Source of the DNA: Polyangiaceae bacterium
Lineage (GTDB): Bacteria; Myxococcota_A; Polyangia; Polyangiales; Polyangiaceae
Direction of reading: 5' to 3'
DNA: 59,113 bases
Assembly (NCBI GenBank): GCA_025937835.1
Contig: JAICQO010000033.1
Coordinates: forward strand, 1-59,113
Below, piece after piece: positions 25,599-33,651 of this stretch. The stretch's first letter is position 1; each line of letters begins with the position of its first letter. Below the pieces are notes generated by a model. It was given only the letters and a program-made list of their open reading frames with translations, was not told the origin of the DNA and searched no databases. A program made the translations under genes and the position numbers.

Positions 25599-27392
25599 TC
25601 ACCAGGTCGTGATGAAGGCCCAGGGATGGTTGCCAGCCGTGGTCTGGATGCAGTAACCGCCGTTACGCGCGGGCGGGATCGTCGCCCAGTTGAGGTTGTT
25701 GCAGGGACGCAGCTCGCCGTTCACGCGTAGCGTGCGCGGGCTCACGAAGTTGCCGCAGTTGCCGCCGTGCACGACCTGCGTGGTCTCGAGGCAGACGGCC
25801 CCGGTGCCGATGTTCCCCGACTGGTAGCTGCCCACCCACGAGAACTTCTTCGGGTTGCTGCAGAGGCCAGAGCAGGGCGTGGCCGGCGCAGCCGGGTTGA
25901 CGGTGATCTGCACGTCGTCGGAGCCGATCAACGCGCTGTCGTTGGCGGTGAGCCGCAGAACGTACACGCCGGCCGCCGAGAACGTGGCGGTGGTCACCGG
26001 GTTGGTCGCGTCCGCGAACGTGACCGTGCCGGGCCCGCTCACCTGGGTCCACGCGCGCGAGAGAGCGCCGGGCGGGTTCGGCAAGCCGTCGTCCGTGGCG
26101 CTGCCGTTCAAACTGGCGCTCGCCGGCAGCGTGATGGTCTGATCGGCGCCCGCGTTCACGACCGGCGCGGCGTTGCCGCCGCTCTCGAGGAAGCCCGTAT
26201 AGAGCAGCAGGTTCGGCGAGCCAGTGCCCGGGTCGGTGACGAGCCCCGGCGTGGCTTGCGACGTGAGCTCAGCACCGACCTCGGCCGGCGTGGCCGTTGG
26301 GTTCAGGCCGAGATACAGCGCGGCGGCGCCGACCACGTGCGGTGCAGCCATCGACGTGCCGCTCGAGTCCGCGTCCGATCCGGCGAGCCACGTGGAGTGG
26401 ATGTTCACGCCGGGCGCGAACAGGTCGAGGCAGGGGCCCCAGTTCGAGAAGCTGGCGCGCGTGTCGGTGTTATCGGTGGCTCCGACGGTCAGCGCTTCCG
26501 GCGTCGAGCCCGGGGAGTCGTTGCAGGCGTCCAGGTTGTCGTTGGCGGCGGCGATGCCGTAGGTCACGCCGGCGGCGATCGAGTTGGTGACGGCGTCGTT
26601 TTCGGCCTGCACGAAGCCGTTGTGCAAGCTGATGTTGGCGACGGCCGGACCCACGTGGTTGGCCGTAACCCAGTCGATGCCGGCGATCACGCGCGAGGAC
26701 GGACAGGAGCCGAAACAATCGCAGACGCGCACGGAGTGCAGCGTGACCTGCTTGGCGACGCCCCAGGTGGCGGAGCCGATCGTGCCGGCGACGTGCGTGC
26801 CGTGCCCGTGACAATCGTCGGGGTTGGTGTCGTTGTCCACGAAGTCGATGCCCGCGCCGACGCGGGTGCCGAAATCGGGATGGTCCGCGTCGATGCCCGT
26901 ATCCAGGATGTACGCGTGCACGCCGGCGCCTTGCTGATCCGGATAGGTGTAGGTCGTGCTGAGCGGCAAGTTGCGCTGGTCGATGCGGTCGATGCCCCAG
27001 GTCGCGCTGGTCTGCGTGGCGACGATCGAGCCCATCGCATCGGGTTCGACGTAATCGACACGCGGATCGCTACCGAGAGCGGCGAGCTCGGCCGCCGTCA
27101 GATCCATCGCGTAGCCGCGGAGCGCGTGCTCGTAGGTGAAGACGATCGAGCCGCCGTGTGCGGCGAGGATGTCGGCGCCGATCGCCGTGACGCTCTGGCC
27201 GGATGCCTGGACCGCGCTGTCCTTCAGCACCACGATGTAGCGGCCGGGGACGGCGGTGACCGCGGCCGAGGCGCTGCCGGTCTCTTCCCCGGGCAACGCG
27301 GACTCCTGGCTGCAGGACGCGAGCAGCGAGCCCGCCAGACTCATCGCAGCTGCCGTGCGGAATGCGGACGTACCCATTCTCCCGATCTTCAT
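25599..27392 (-). CDS. Secreted S8 (proteinase K-like) serine protease with PKD-like domain
   Basis: The ATG at 27392 lies behind a strong GGAGG. The 597-aa preproprotein has a lipoprotein-like signal (AGSLLASC), an I9 propeptide (about 50-120, GRYIVVLKDS to DYVEPDA), and a subtilase domain with Asp164 (YILDTGID), His197 (GHGTHVAGT), Asn284 (IAAAND) and Ser347 (GTSMAAPH). A PKD-like domain (about 420-505) follows, and then a Cys-containing C-terminal domain ending WAFITTW. It should degrade protein outside the cell, a typical predatory or scavenging enzyme; the C-terminal domain may bind prey or substrate. Confidence 0.92.
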   Translation of the reverse strand: MKIGRMGTSAFRTAAAMSLAGSLLASCSQESALPGEETGSASAAVTAVPGRYIVVLKDSAVQASGQSVTAIGADILAAHGGSIVFTYEHALRGYAMDLTAAELAALGSDPRVDYVEPDAMGSIVATQTSATWGIDRIDQRNLPLSTTYTYPDQQGAGVHAYILDTGIDADHPDFGTRVGAGIDFVDNDTNPDDCHGHGTHVAGTIGSATWGVAKQVTLHSVRVCDCFGSCPSSRVIAGIDWVTANHVGPAVANISLHNGFVQAENDAVTNSIAAGVTYGIAAANDNLDACNDSPGSTPEALTVGATDNTDTRASFSNWGPCLDLFAPGVNIHSTWLAGSDADSSGTSMAAPHVVGAAALYLGLNPTATPAEVGAELTSQATPGLVTDPGTGSPNLLLYTGFLESGGNAAPVVNAGADQTITLPASASLNGSATDDGLPNPPGALSRAWTQVSGPGTVTFADATNPVTTATFSAAGVYVLRLTANDSALIGSDDVQITVNPAAPATPCSGLCSNPKKFSWVGSYQSGNIGTGAVCLETTQVVHGGNCGNFVSPRTLRVNGELRPCNNLNWATIPPARNGGYCIQTTAGNHPWAFITTW

Positions 27393-27483
27393 TTGGACCT
27401 CCGTGGCGATTGATTCGCCGTTGCAGACACGTCGTGGCCCGGCGACGTCTCGTCGCTCCCCCACGCTCGTGAACGCGAGGACC

Positions 27484-28143
27484 CTAACGCCCTACGACCG
27501 CTTCGTCTCGTGCGGTTTTGATCACAGGCAGCGCTCGCGCGCCGCGCATCACCAAGATCACGAGGTCACGTTGTCCGCTCACGCCGGTCTTGCGAAAGAT
27601 CCGATTCCAGTAGGTCGAGACTGTGGGACGGCTGCAACCGAGCGCGTCTGCTGCTTGGTCGTTGTTCAACCCTTCGAGTGCGTGACGCACCAGGGACGCT
27701 TCTTTCGGGCTCAACCGGTAGCGCGTCGCGAAGCGCTTCACGTCGTCGTGCCGGTCGAGCAGCTGACGGATCGCGCGCAGCAACGTCTCCCCGCCGATCG
27801 GCAGCGGCAGCACCAGATCGCTCACGCGTGACAGCTCGAGCACACGCGCGGCGTCGTACTCGGACGAGAGGCAGAGCACCTTGAACGGCCGACCAGTGCG
27901 CGCCTCGGGGGGCTCACGGCGGAACGCGGAGCTCTCGCACCAGCGCGCGTCCAGGATCGCGAGATCGATCCCCTCGAGACGCGCCGGGATGAGCGAGCCG
28001 TCGAGGCCATCGCCGCGCAACACCTCGATCCCTGCGCGCTCCAGGTGCTCGCACCAACCTTCGACCGACCCAGAGCTGCCGCCTGCGAGAAAGACGCGAT
28101 ACGCCACCACCGTGCCGCCTCCGTTGGGGCCCACAATCCCCAT
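27484..28143 (-). CDS. LuxR-type transcriptional regulator with degenerate receiver
   Basis: The C-terminal 65 residues of this 219-aa protein form a LuxR/NarL helix-turn-helix (LSPKEASLVRHALEGLNNDQAADALGCSRPTVSTYWNRIFRKTG). The N-terminal 120 residues have the alternating strand/helix pattern of a receiver (DLAILDARW keeps an Asp), but the acidic pair of strand 1 is missing (YRVFLAGGSSG) and the conserved Lys region reads LVLPLPIGG. Phosphorylation is therefore doubtful. It lies between the protease and metalloprotease genes and could control either; the intergenic distances (about 90-110 bases) allow separate promoters. Confidence 0.8.
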   Translation of the reverse strand: MGIVGPNGGGTVVAYRVFLAGGSSGSVEGWCEHLERAGIEVLRGDGLDGSLIPARLEGIDLAILDARWCESSAFRREPPEARTGRPFKVLCLSSEYDAARVLELSRVSDLVLPLPIGGETLLRAIRQLLDRHDDVKRFATRYRLSPKEASLVRHALEGLNNDQAADALGCSRPTVSTYWNRIFRKTGVSGQRDLVILVMRGARALPVIKTARDEAVVGR

Positions 28144-28252
28144 CTATCCAGCATCTACAGTCCGTGGAGGTGCGCGTACAGTCCAGATTTGATCACAAGG
28201 GCTCCTCTCGGAAGCGCGGCCGGAGCGGATGGCGGGCCGAGCTCGGCTCCGC

Positions 28253-29260
28253 TCATCGCCTGCGTCGCGCGAGGATGCCGAGACCCGCGAAGACCGCGAG
28301 CGCCGTCGCGGCGTTGGTTCCGCCGCTCCGCGGTGCGGGTCCGCTCACGGTGCAGCCCGCGGCCCGCGACTCCTCGCGCTCGTCGGCAGGAGTCGAATAC
28401 AGCATCGTGGCAGCGGTCGTGTCGGTGTGCTCGAGCGTGCGCTTCTGCGTCTCGCAGCGCCGGCTGCGGTAGTACATGGTCGCGACGTCTTCCTTCATGT
28501 CCTCGCCGAGGCCCATGAAGTGGCCCACCTCGTGGGCGAGCACGTTCTGGAGATCGTAGGCGTCGACGTCGCACCGATAGTGTTCTTGCACGTTGCCGCG
28601 AGGGTTCTGATGCGGGTCCTCGCCTTCCTGGCTCATGATCTCGAAGGCCACGTTGGCGTTGATCACGATGTCGGCCTCGGCGATCGCGCCGGTGCGTTCG
28701 TCCCAGAAAGCCAGGGTGATGGCCAGGTCGTCCTTGTGACCCTCGAGGGTGATGGGGGCGACGAGCACGGTATTCTTGCCGTCCGGTTCCATCGAGAGCT
28801 TGGCGCCCTTGGTGCTGTCGAAGCGCAGCCGTGGCGTGTGCGCGCCGAGCTCGACCCAGGCGCCGAACGCCTTGCCGACCGCGTCTCGCGCGGCCTTGCC
28901 CAGGCGATCGACGGAGGCGTCGATTTGAATCGTCGTGTCGCCGCGGCGCCAGCGCACCTGATCACCGTTCGGCGCGCGCTTGATCTCGGCTGAGCCGGAG
29001 ACGATGTACGGTACGAGCTTGGGTTGGCTGCGTTCGTACTGGCGCAGGCCGAGCACCGCCGCGATCGACAACACCGCGCCGGCGGCCGCCCAGCGCAGGT
29101 TACTGGAGCTCCACACGCCGGCGCTCTGGCGCGCCGCCGGGGTCGCGGGCAGCGTGGGGCGGTGGCTCGCTGCAATCGCTCCGAGGCTGGTCGCTACGGG
29201 CCCCCTCGGGGCAGCGCTGGGTTGGTCTTCCTTCGGCGGTTCGAGCGACGGATCGGTCAC
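28253..29260 (-). CDS. Matrixin-like zinc metalloprotease with MYXO-CTERM-like tail
   Basis: The 335-aa protein has a Pro/Ser-rich cytoplasmic N-terminus, one membrane helix (about 57-72) and a zinc protease domain (about 85-300) with HEVGHFMGLGED (His243, Glu244, His247). The third-ligand position of the matrixin motif HExxHxxGxxH is Glu/Asp here. The end, GCTVSGPAP then a hydrophobic stretch and RRRR, fits the MYXO-CTERM sorting signal of Myxococcota surface proteins. A membrane helix at one end and a sorting tail at the other is unusual; the helix may be an uncleaved signal. GTG/ATG alternatives could shorten the N-terminus. Confidence 0.82.
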   Translation of the reverse strand: MTDPSLEPPKEDQPSAAPRGPVATSLGAIAASHRPTLPATPAARQSAGVWSSSNLRWAAAGAVLSIAAVLGLRQYERSQPKLVPYIVSGSAEIKRAPNGDQVRWRRGDTTIQIDASVDRLGKAARDAVGKAFGAWVELGAHTPRLRFDSTKGAKLSMEPDGKNTVLVAPITLEGHKDDLAITLAFWDERTGAIAEADIVINANVAFEIMSQEGEDPHQNPRGNVQEHYRCDVDAYDLQNVLAHEVGHFMGLGEDMKEDVATMYYRSRRCETQKRTLEHTDTTAATMLYSTPADEREESRAAGCTVSGPAPRSGGTNAATALAVFAGLGILARRRR

Positions 29261-29277
29261 CCTCGGTCATACGACCG

Positions 29278-30525
29278 TTAGCCGCCGTTCTTGAGGCGAT
29301 GTTCGCGGACCAGCGCTTCGAGCTCGGCATCGCTCAGGATGTGGTCGCTCTGCTTCGCGGCTGCGAGGATGTGCGAGACCAGCTCCTTCGTGGCGGGGAC
29401 GCCTCTGCGCGCGAGCCAGGACGCGACGTTGGAGCTCCCGGACATGTACCCGACCGAGATCTCCTGCGTGCGACCGAAGCGCGAGGCCGGCACGGCGCTG
29501 TAAATCAGATCCGACAGCTCGGGGCTCTGGGCTCGGGCCTTTTCGATCGCCGCCGCGTGCACGCCCGTGGCGGTGCGGAAGGCATTTTCGCCGAGCAACG
29601 GGTAGTTTTTCGGGATCGGGAACTCGAGCGCCTCGGCCATCGCCTCCGCGTAGGGCAAGAGCCCCCGCACGTCGTGTTGCCAGTAGCCCTCGAGCTCCAG
29701 GTTCAGGATCAAGAGCTCGAGCGGCGTATTCCCCACCCGCTCGCCGATGCCGAAGGCCGTGGCGTGGATCCGATCGGCGCCCTCGTGCGCGGCCGCGAGC
29801 GCGTTGGCGAGGCCGAGCCCGCGGTCGTTGTGGCCGTGCCAGTCGAGCGCGATCGGGCGACCCGCGCGCGCCGCGAGCTCTCGGGTGAACCCGAGCAGGC
29901 GGCGTACACCCTCGGGGGTGGAGTGGCCGACGGTGTCGCACAGGCACAGCCGCTCGGCGCCGTGCTCGAGCGCCGTCTGGAACAAGCGCGTGAGCAGCTC
30001 CGGCGCCGAGCGCGTCGTATCTTCGGTCACGAACACCGTATGCAGCCCGGCGCGCGCCGCGATCGACACCGCCTCGGCGCTCCAGCGTTCGAGCCGCTCC
30101 GGGGTCCAGCCCTCGGCCATGCTGCGTAGGGAGCTCGAGCCGACGAAGCAATGCGCCTCGAGCGCCAGCCCCGAGCGCTCGGCGACCTCGACGATCCGGC
30201 GCATGTCGGCGGCGACCGTGCGCCCCGCGCAGGCCACGCGGATCGGCAGCTTGGCCCCGGCGACCCAGCGGCAAAGCTCGAGGGTCTCGTCGAAGGCGCG
30301 CTCGGACGCCGACGGCAGCCCGAGGTTCACGCACTCCACACCCACGCTGACGGCGCGCTCGATCAGCGCGCGCCGCACCGCGAGCGCGGGCATGCGCACG
30401 CTCGCGTTCTGCAATCCGTCGCGCAGCGTGTCGTCGAGCACAGCCACCGGGCGGGTGCGACGCTTCGGCTCGGGGCCGTGGTTCCAGTCGTGAATCAGCT
30501 GGCGCGGGCCAGTCGCGGTGGGCAC
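29278..30525 (-). CDS. DRE-TIM metallolyase/carboxyltransferase (isopropylmalate/homocitrate synthase or HMG-CoA lyase family)
   Basis: The 415-aa enzyme has the family signatures: LDDTLRDGLQ near residues 30-39 (D-x-T-L-R-D-G) and LDWHGHNDRGLGLANALAA with His230 and His232 as divalent metal ligands. LCDTVGHSTPEGV and TAFGIGERVGNTPLE are also present. It condenses or cleaves an acyl-CoA/2-oxo acid; which of the family reactions cannot be decided by eye, and the usual C-terminal LeuA allosteric domain is absent. GTG 30525 is used as start, since only 57 bases separate it from the divergent radical SAM start; the long upstream frame is a shadow. Confidence 0.82.
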   Translation of the reverse strand: MPTATGPRQLIHDWNHGPEPKRRTRPVAVLDDTLRDGLQNASVRMPALAVRRALIERAVSVGVECVNLGLPSASERAFDETLELCRWVAGAKLPIRVACAGRTVAADMRRIVEVAERSGLALEAHCFVGSSSLRSMAEGWTPERLERWSAEAVSIAARAGLHTVFVTEDTTRSAPELLTRLFQTALEHGAERLCLCDTVGHSTPEGVRRLLGFTRELAARAGRPIALDWHGHNDRGLGLANALAAAHEGADRIHATAFGIGERVGNTPLELLILNLELEGYWQHDVRGLLPYAEAMAEALEFPIPKNYPLLGENAFRTATGVHAAAIEKARAQSPELSDLIYSAVPASRFGRTQEISVGYMSGSSNVASWLARRGVPATKELVSHILAAAKQSDHILSDAELEALVREHRLKNGG

Positions 30526-30582
30526 GGGGGTTCGCGCACTATACGCCGCGGGCTTCCAAACGGCTGCTATAGTCAGCCCCGA

Positions 30583-32124
30583 ATGACGACGAACGCCACC
30601 CGGCGGCTCGTGGACGAACGACTCGCCGCCGAGGTGGGACGTATCGACAAGGACGCTCCGACGCGGATCGCCCTCGTGTATCCGTCGCCGTACCGCGTGG
30701 GCATGAGCTCGCTCGGGTATCAGCGCGTCTACCGGCTGATCCAGGACTCGCCCGACATGGCCGCCGAGCGCGCCTTCCTGCCGGACGGCGGCGACGCCCC
30801 GGGCGTGAAGCTCGGCGAGCGCGCCGTGACGTACGAGAACCGGCGCGAGCTGGGTGATTTCCCGGTGCTCGCCGTCAGCGTCGCGTACGAGCTCGAGCTC
30901 GCGGGTTTGGTCAAGTTGCTGGAGGCCAGCGGCATCCCGGCGCTCGCGAAGGAGCGTAGCGAGCGCCACCCGATCGTGCTCGCCGGCGGCCCGCTCACGT
31001 TCTCGAACCCGCTGCCGCTCGGCGCCTTCGCCGACGCGATCATCATCGGAGAAGCGGAGGAGCTCGCCGTGCCGGCGCTGCGCATCGCGAGCCAGATCGC
31101 GAGCCGCAGCGAGGCCCTCGCCGAGCTCGCCAAGCTCGACAGCGTCTACGTCCCGTCGCTGCACGGCTCCACGCTGCCGCCCGTCGCTGCCTGCGACAAC
31201 GCCTTGCTGCCCGCGCACAGCACGATCATCACGCCGCACACCGAGCTCTCGGGCATGTTCCTGATCGAGGCCGAGCGCGGCTGCTCGCGCGGCTGCACTT
31301 ACTGCGTCATGCGCCGCAGCACCAACGGCGGCATGCGCATCGTCCCGAAGGAGGTGATCCTCGGCACGATCCCGGCGGACGCGCGGCGCGTGGGCCTCGT
31401 CGGGGCCGCCGTCAGCGACCACCCGAAGATCGTCGAAATCGTGCGCGAGCTCGGCGAACGCGGCGTCGAAGTGGGGCTCTCGAGCCTGCGCCCCGACCGC
31501 TTGAAGGACGAATTCGTGGGAGCGCTGAAGCTCGCCGGCTATCGCACGCTCACGACCGCGCTCGACGGCCCGAGCGAGCGCATGCGCGACCTGATCGAGC
31601 GCCGCGGCCGTGAGCCGCACTACGAGGCGGCCGCCGAGCGCGCCAAGAAGCACGGCATGGACCGGCTCAAGCTCTACTTGATGATCGGCTTGCCGGGCGA
31701 GACCGACGCCGACATCGACGAGTGCGTCGAGTTCGTCAGCGGCTTGAGCAAGATCATCCCGATCGCGCTCGGCATCGCGCCCTTCTGCGCCAAACGCAAG
31801 ACTCCGCTCGACAACACCCCCTACGCCGGCGTCCAGGTGATTCAAGATCGCCTCGAGCGCCTGCGCCGCGGTTTGCGCGGACGCGCCGACGTGCGCTCCA
31901 CCAGCGCCCGCTGGGCCTGGGTCGAATACGTGCTCGCGCAGGGCGGTATCCCCGAGGGTGAAGCGCTGCTCGAGGCCGTGCGCGAGGGCGGCCGTTTCGC
32001 GGACTATCGCCGCGCCTTCGCCAAGCTCGGTCACGCGCCGGACGGCCGTGGCTACCGCGAAGCCGCCACGCCGCTCGCGCCCGAGCGCCTCAAGCTCCGG
32101 CGCCTATCGCTCGTCGGGCCGTGA
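30583..32124 (+). CDS. B12-binding-type radical SAM protein
   Basis: The start is the ATG at 30583. The N-terminal 210 residues (RIALVYPSPYRVGMSSLGY, FPVLAVSVAYELE, IVLAGGPLTFSNPLPLG, ADAIIIGEAEEL) form the Rossmann-like domain seen in cobalamin-dependent radical SAM proteins. A TIM barrel with GCSRGCTYCVMRR follows (Cys234, Cys238, Cys241 bind the 4Fe-4S cluster). The 513-aa size and VYPSPYRVGMSSLGYQ opening resemble the YgiQ/TIGR03960-like branch, whose substrates are uncertain. The B12-binding His motif (D-x-H-x-x-G) is not visible. It is transcribed divergently from the carboxyltransferase, possibly a shared pathway. Confidence 0.85.
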   Translation: MTTNATRRLVDERLAAEVGRIDKDAPTRIALVYPSPYRVGMSSLGYQRVYRLIQDSPDMAAERAFLPDGGDAPGVKLGERAVTYENRRELGDFPVLAVSVAYELELAGLVKLLEASGIPALAKERSERHPIVLAGGPLTFSNPLPLGAFADAIIIGEAEELAVPALRIASQIASRSEALAELAKLDSVYVPSLHGSTLPPVAACDNALLPAHSTIITPHTELSGMFLIEAERGCSRGCTYCVMRRSTNGGMRIVPKEVILGTIPADARRVGLVGAAVSDHPKIVEIVRELGERGVEVGLSSLRPDRLKDEFVGALKLAGYRTLTTALDGPSERMRDLIERRGREPHYEAAAERAKKHGMDRLKLYLMIGLPGETDADIDECVEFVSGLSKIIPIALGIAPFCAKRKTPLDNTPYAGVQVIQDRLERLRRGLRGRADVRSTSARWAWVEYVLAQGGIPEGEALLEAVREGGRFADYRRAFAKLGHAPDGRGYREAATPLAPERLKLRRLSLVGP

Positions 32125-32952
32125 GCCGCGGCTCCCTCGGGTTCCGCGCGTGGCGCCCGGATCAGCCGCGAGAAAGCGCTCCACGAGCGCCACGGTGAGC
32201 GGCGGCGCCTCCTGCATCGGGTAGTGGCCGCAATCAGCGAGCGGCGTGACGGTGAGCTCCCCGCACAGCGGACCGAGGCTCTGCGCCACGGCGTTGCTCC
32301 GCATCGGCGGCATGTCTTGCTCGCCGGTGATCGCGAGCAGGGGAACGGTGATGGGCGTGCCCGGGTTCGGCAGGCCGTCGGCCGCGAACATCCGGACGTA
32401 GCCCGCTGCCGCGGCCGGCTCGGCGCGGGAGCGCCACGCAGACAGCTTGTAGCTCGTCCAGCCCGCCGATAGCCGCGAGCCGAAGCGCTGCTCGAGGGCC
32501 TTCGCCCGGGTCGCGTCGTCCGCCAGGGCGAGAGCGCGTGAGGCGGCGATCATCTCCTCGTCGGCTCCGAACCCGGACGGCGGCGGCGGCGTCAATACGA
32601 CGGCGCGCTCGATGCGAGCCGCGTGGTGCTGCGCGAGGTGCAGCGCCACGAGGGCGCTCATCGAATGCCCGACGACGGCGAACCGCGCCCACCCGAGCGC
32701 GTCCGCGAGCGCGAGCACGTCCGAGGCCGCCTCACTCACCGTGAACTCGCCGCCTAGCCCCCGAGACCGCCCGTATCCACGCAGATCTGCGAACACGAAC
32801 GTGAACCGCTCGCGGTTCAGGTAAGGTCGCGCCGCGTCCCACGTCGAGGTATCGCAGAGCCAGTCGTTCGTGATGAGAACGCGGGTTCTGCCCGAACCAG
32901 AGAGCTCGTGCCCGAGCACGCCCGAGGTCGAGGGTCGTTCGCCGGAGGTCAT
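32104..32952 (-). CDS. Alpha/beta hydrolase
   Basis: This 282-aa protein has the alpha/beta-hydrolase core: VLITNDWLCDTSTWDAARPY (oxyanion region), FADLRGYGRS, nucleophile elbow VVGHSMSA with Ser97, a later acid in ITGEQDMPP and the catalytic His in LADCGHYPMQEAP. It would hydrolyse an ester, lactone or similar bond, with no further specificity visible. The 3' end overlaps the convergent radical SAM gene by 21 bases. The tail after residue 265 is Arg/Gly-rich (TRGTRGSRGS) and is encoded in that overlap. Confidence 0.87.
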   Translation of the reverse strand: MTSGERPSTSGVLGHELSGSGRTRVLITNDWLCDTSTWDAARPYLNRERFTFVFADLRGYGRSRGLGGEFTVSEAASDVLALADALGWARFAVVGHSMSALVALHLAQHHAARIERAVVLTPPPPSGFGADEEMIAASRALALADDATRAKALEQRFGSRLSAGWTSYKLSAWRSRAEPAAAAGYVRMFAADGLPNPGTPITVPLLAITGEQDMPPMRSNAVAQSLGPLCGELTVTPLADCGHYPMQEAPPLTVALVERFLAADPGATRGTRGSRGSRPDER

Positions 32953-33026
32953 CGCGGTCCCAGTAGCGGTTCTACGCGATCAGCTCGTCCTTATCTACGG
33001 CGCGCGTGCTAGCGATCCGTTCGATC

Positions 33027-33641
33027 ATGTCGCGGAGCATGCCGACCCTGTGGACGATCGCGTGGTGCGCCGCGACGCTCGGTTCTGGCTGTTCCAGTGG
33101 GCGGCTCGACACGTTCGAGGTGGTCCCTTCCCCGGTCGGGCAGCCGCTGCTCATCGACGACTTCGAAGATCGAGACAACGCCGTGGACCCCGACGGGTGG
33201 TGGTACGCCATCGACGACGGGACCGGGCCGTCCGCGCAGATGACATTCGATGCCGTCACGGATCGCGGCGCCAGCCGATTTGCGGTCCGGGTCGCGGCGG
33301 GTCCGACCAGCGGCTTCGGCTCGTTCTTGGGATTGGATCTGCCTGGTCCGATCTTCGATGCCACGCAGTTTTCGGCCCTGTCGTTCTGGGCCCGCATGGA
33401 GCCCGCGGGCGAGCTGTCGGTGCGCTTTCAGAACGCGCGGGTGACTCAGTTCCAGCAGGTCCGCGCGCTCGACGGGGACTGGCGCGAGGTGCGGCTCCCC
33501 CTCGCGGACTTCGTTCCCGTAGACGCGGGTGGCGGCGCCATCACGCTCGACGAGCTCACCCACTTGCAGCTCTGGGTTCCGGACACGCACCCGGCCTACG
33601 AGCTCTACGTGGACGACGTCTGGCTGCTTCGAGATCCGTGA
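33027..33641 (+). CDS. Small lipoprotein with CIA30/jelly-roll-like domain
   Basis: The start is the ATG at 33027 (MSRSMPTLWTIAWC...GSGC); a GTG 21 bases upstream is possible. The 204-aa protein has a lipobox (LGSGC) and one beta-sandwich: LLIDDFEDRDNAVDPDGWWYAIDD, SALSFWARMEPAGELSVRF, LDGDWREVRLPLADF and THLQLWVPDTHPAYELYVDDVWL. This pattern is that of CIA30/carbohydrate-binding-like domains found in secreted glycosidases. It is likely a surface-anchored binder. The gene sits 74 bases from the divergent hydrolase start. Confidence 0.75.
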   Translation: MSRSMPTLWTIAWCAATLGSGCSSGRLDTFEVVPSPVGQPLLIDDFEDRDNAVDPDGWWYAIDDGTGPSAQMTFDAVTDRGASRFAVRVAAGPTSGFGSFLGLDLPGPIFDATQFSALSFWARMEPAGELSVRFQNARVTQFQQVRALDGDWREVRLPLADFVPVDAGGGAITLDELTHLQLWVPDTHPAYELYVDDVWLLRDP

Positions 33642-33651
33642 GACGAACGAC

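Noticed and set aside
25767-27413. A 548-codon plus-strand frame opposite the S8 protease
   Set aside because: The minus strand holds a complete catalytic triad and ribosome site; the plus frame has low-complexity Val/Gly/Arg content only.
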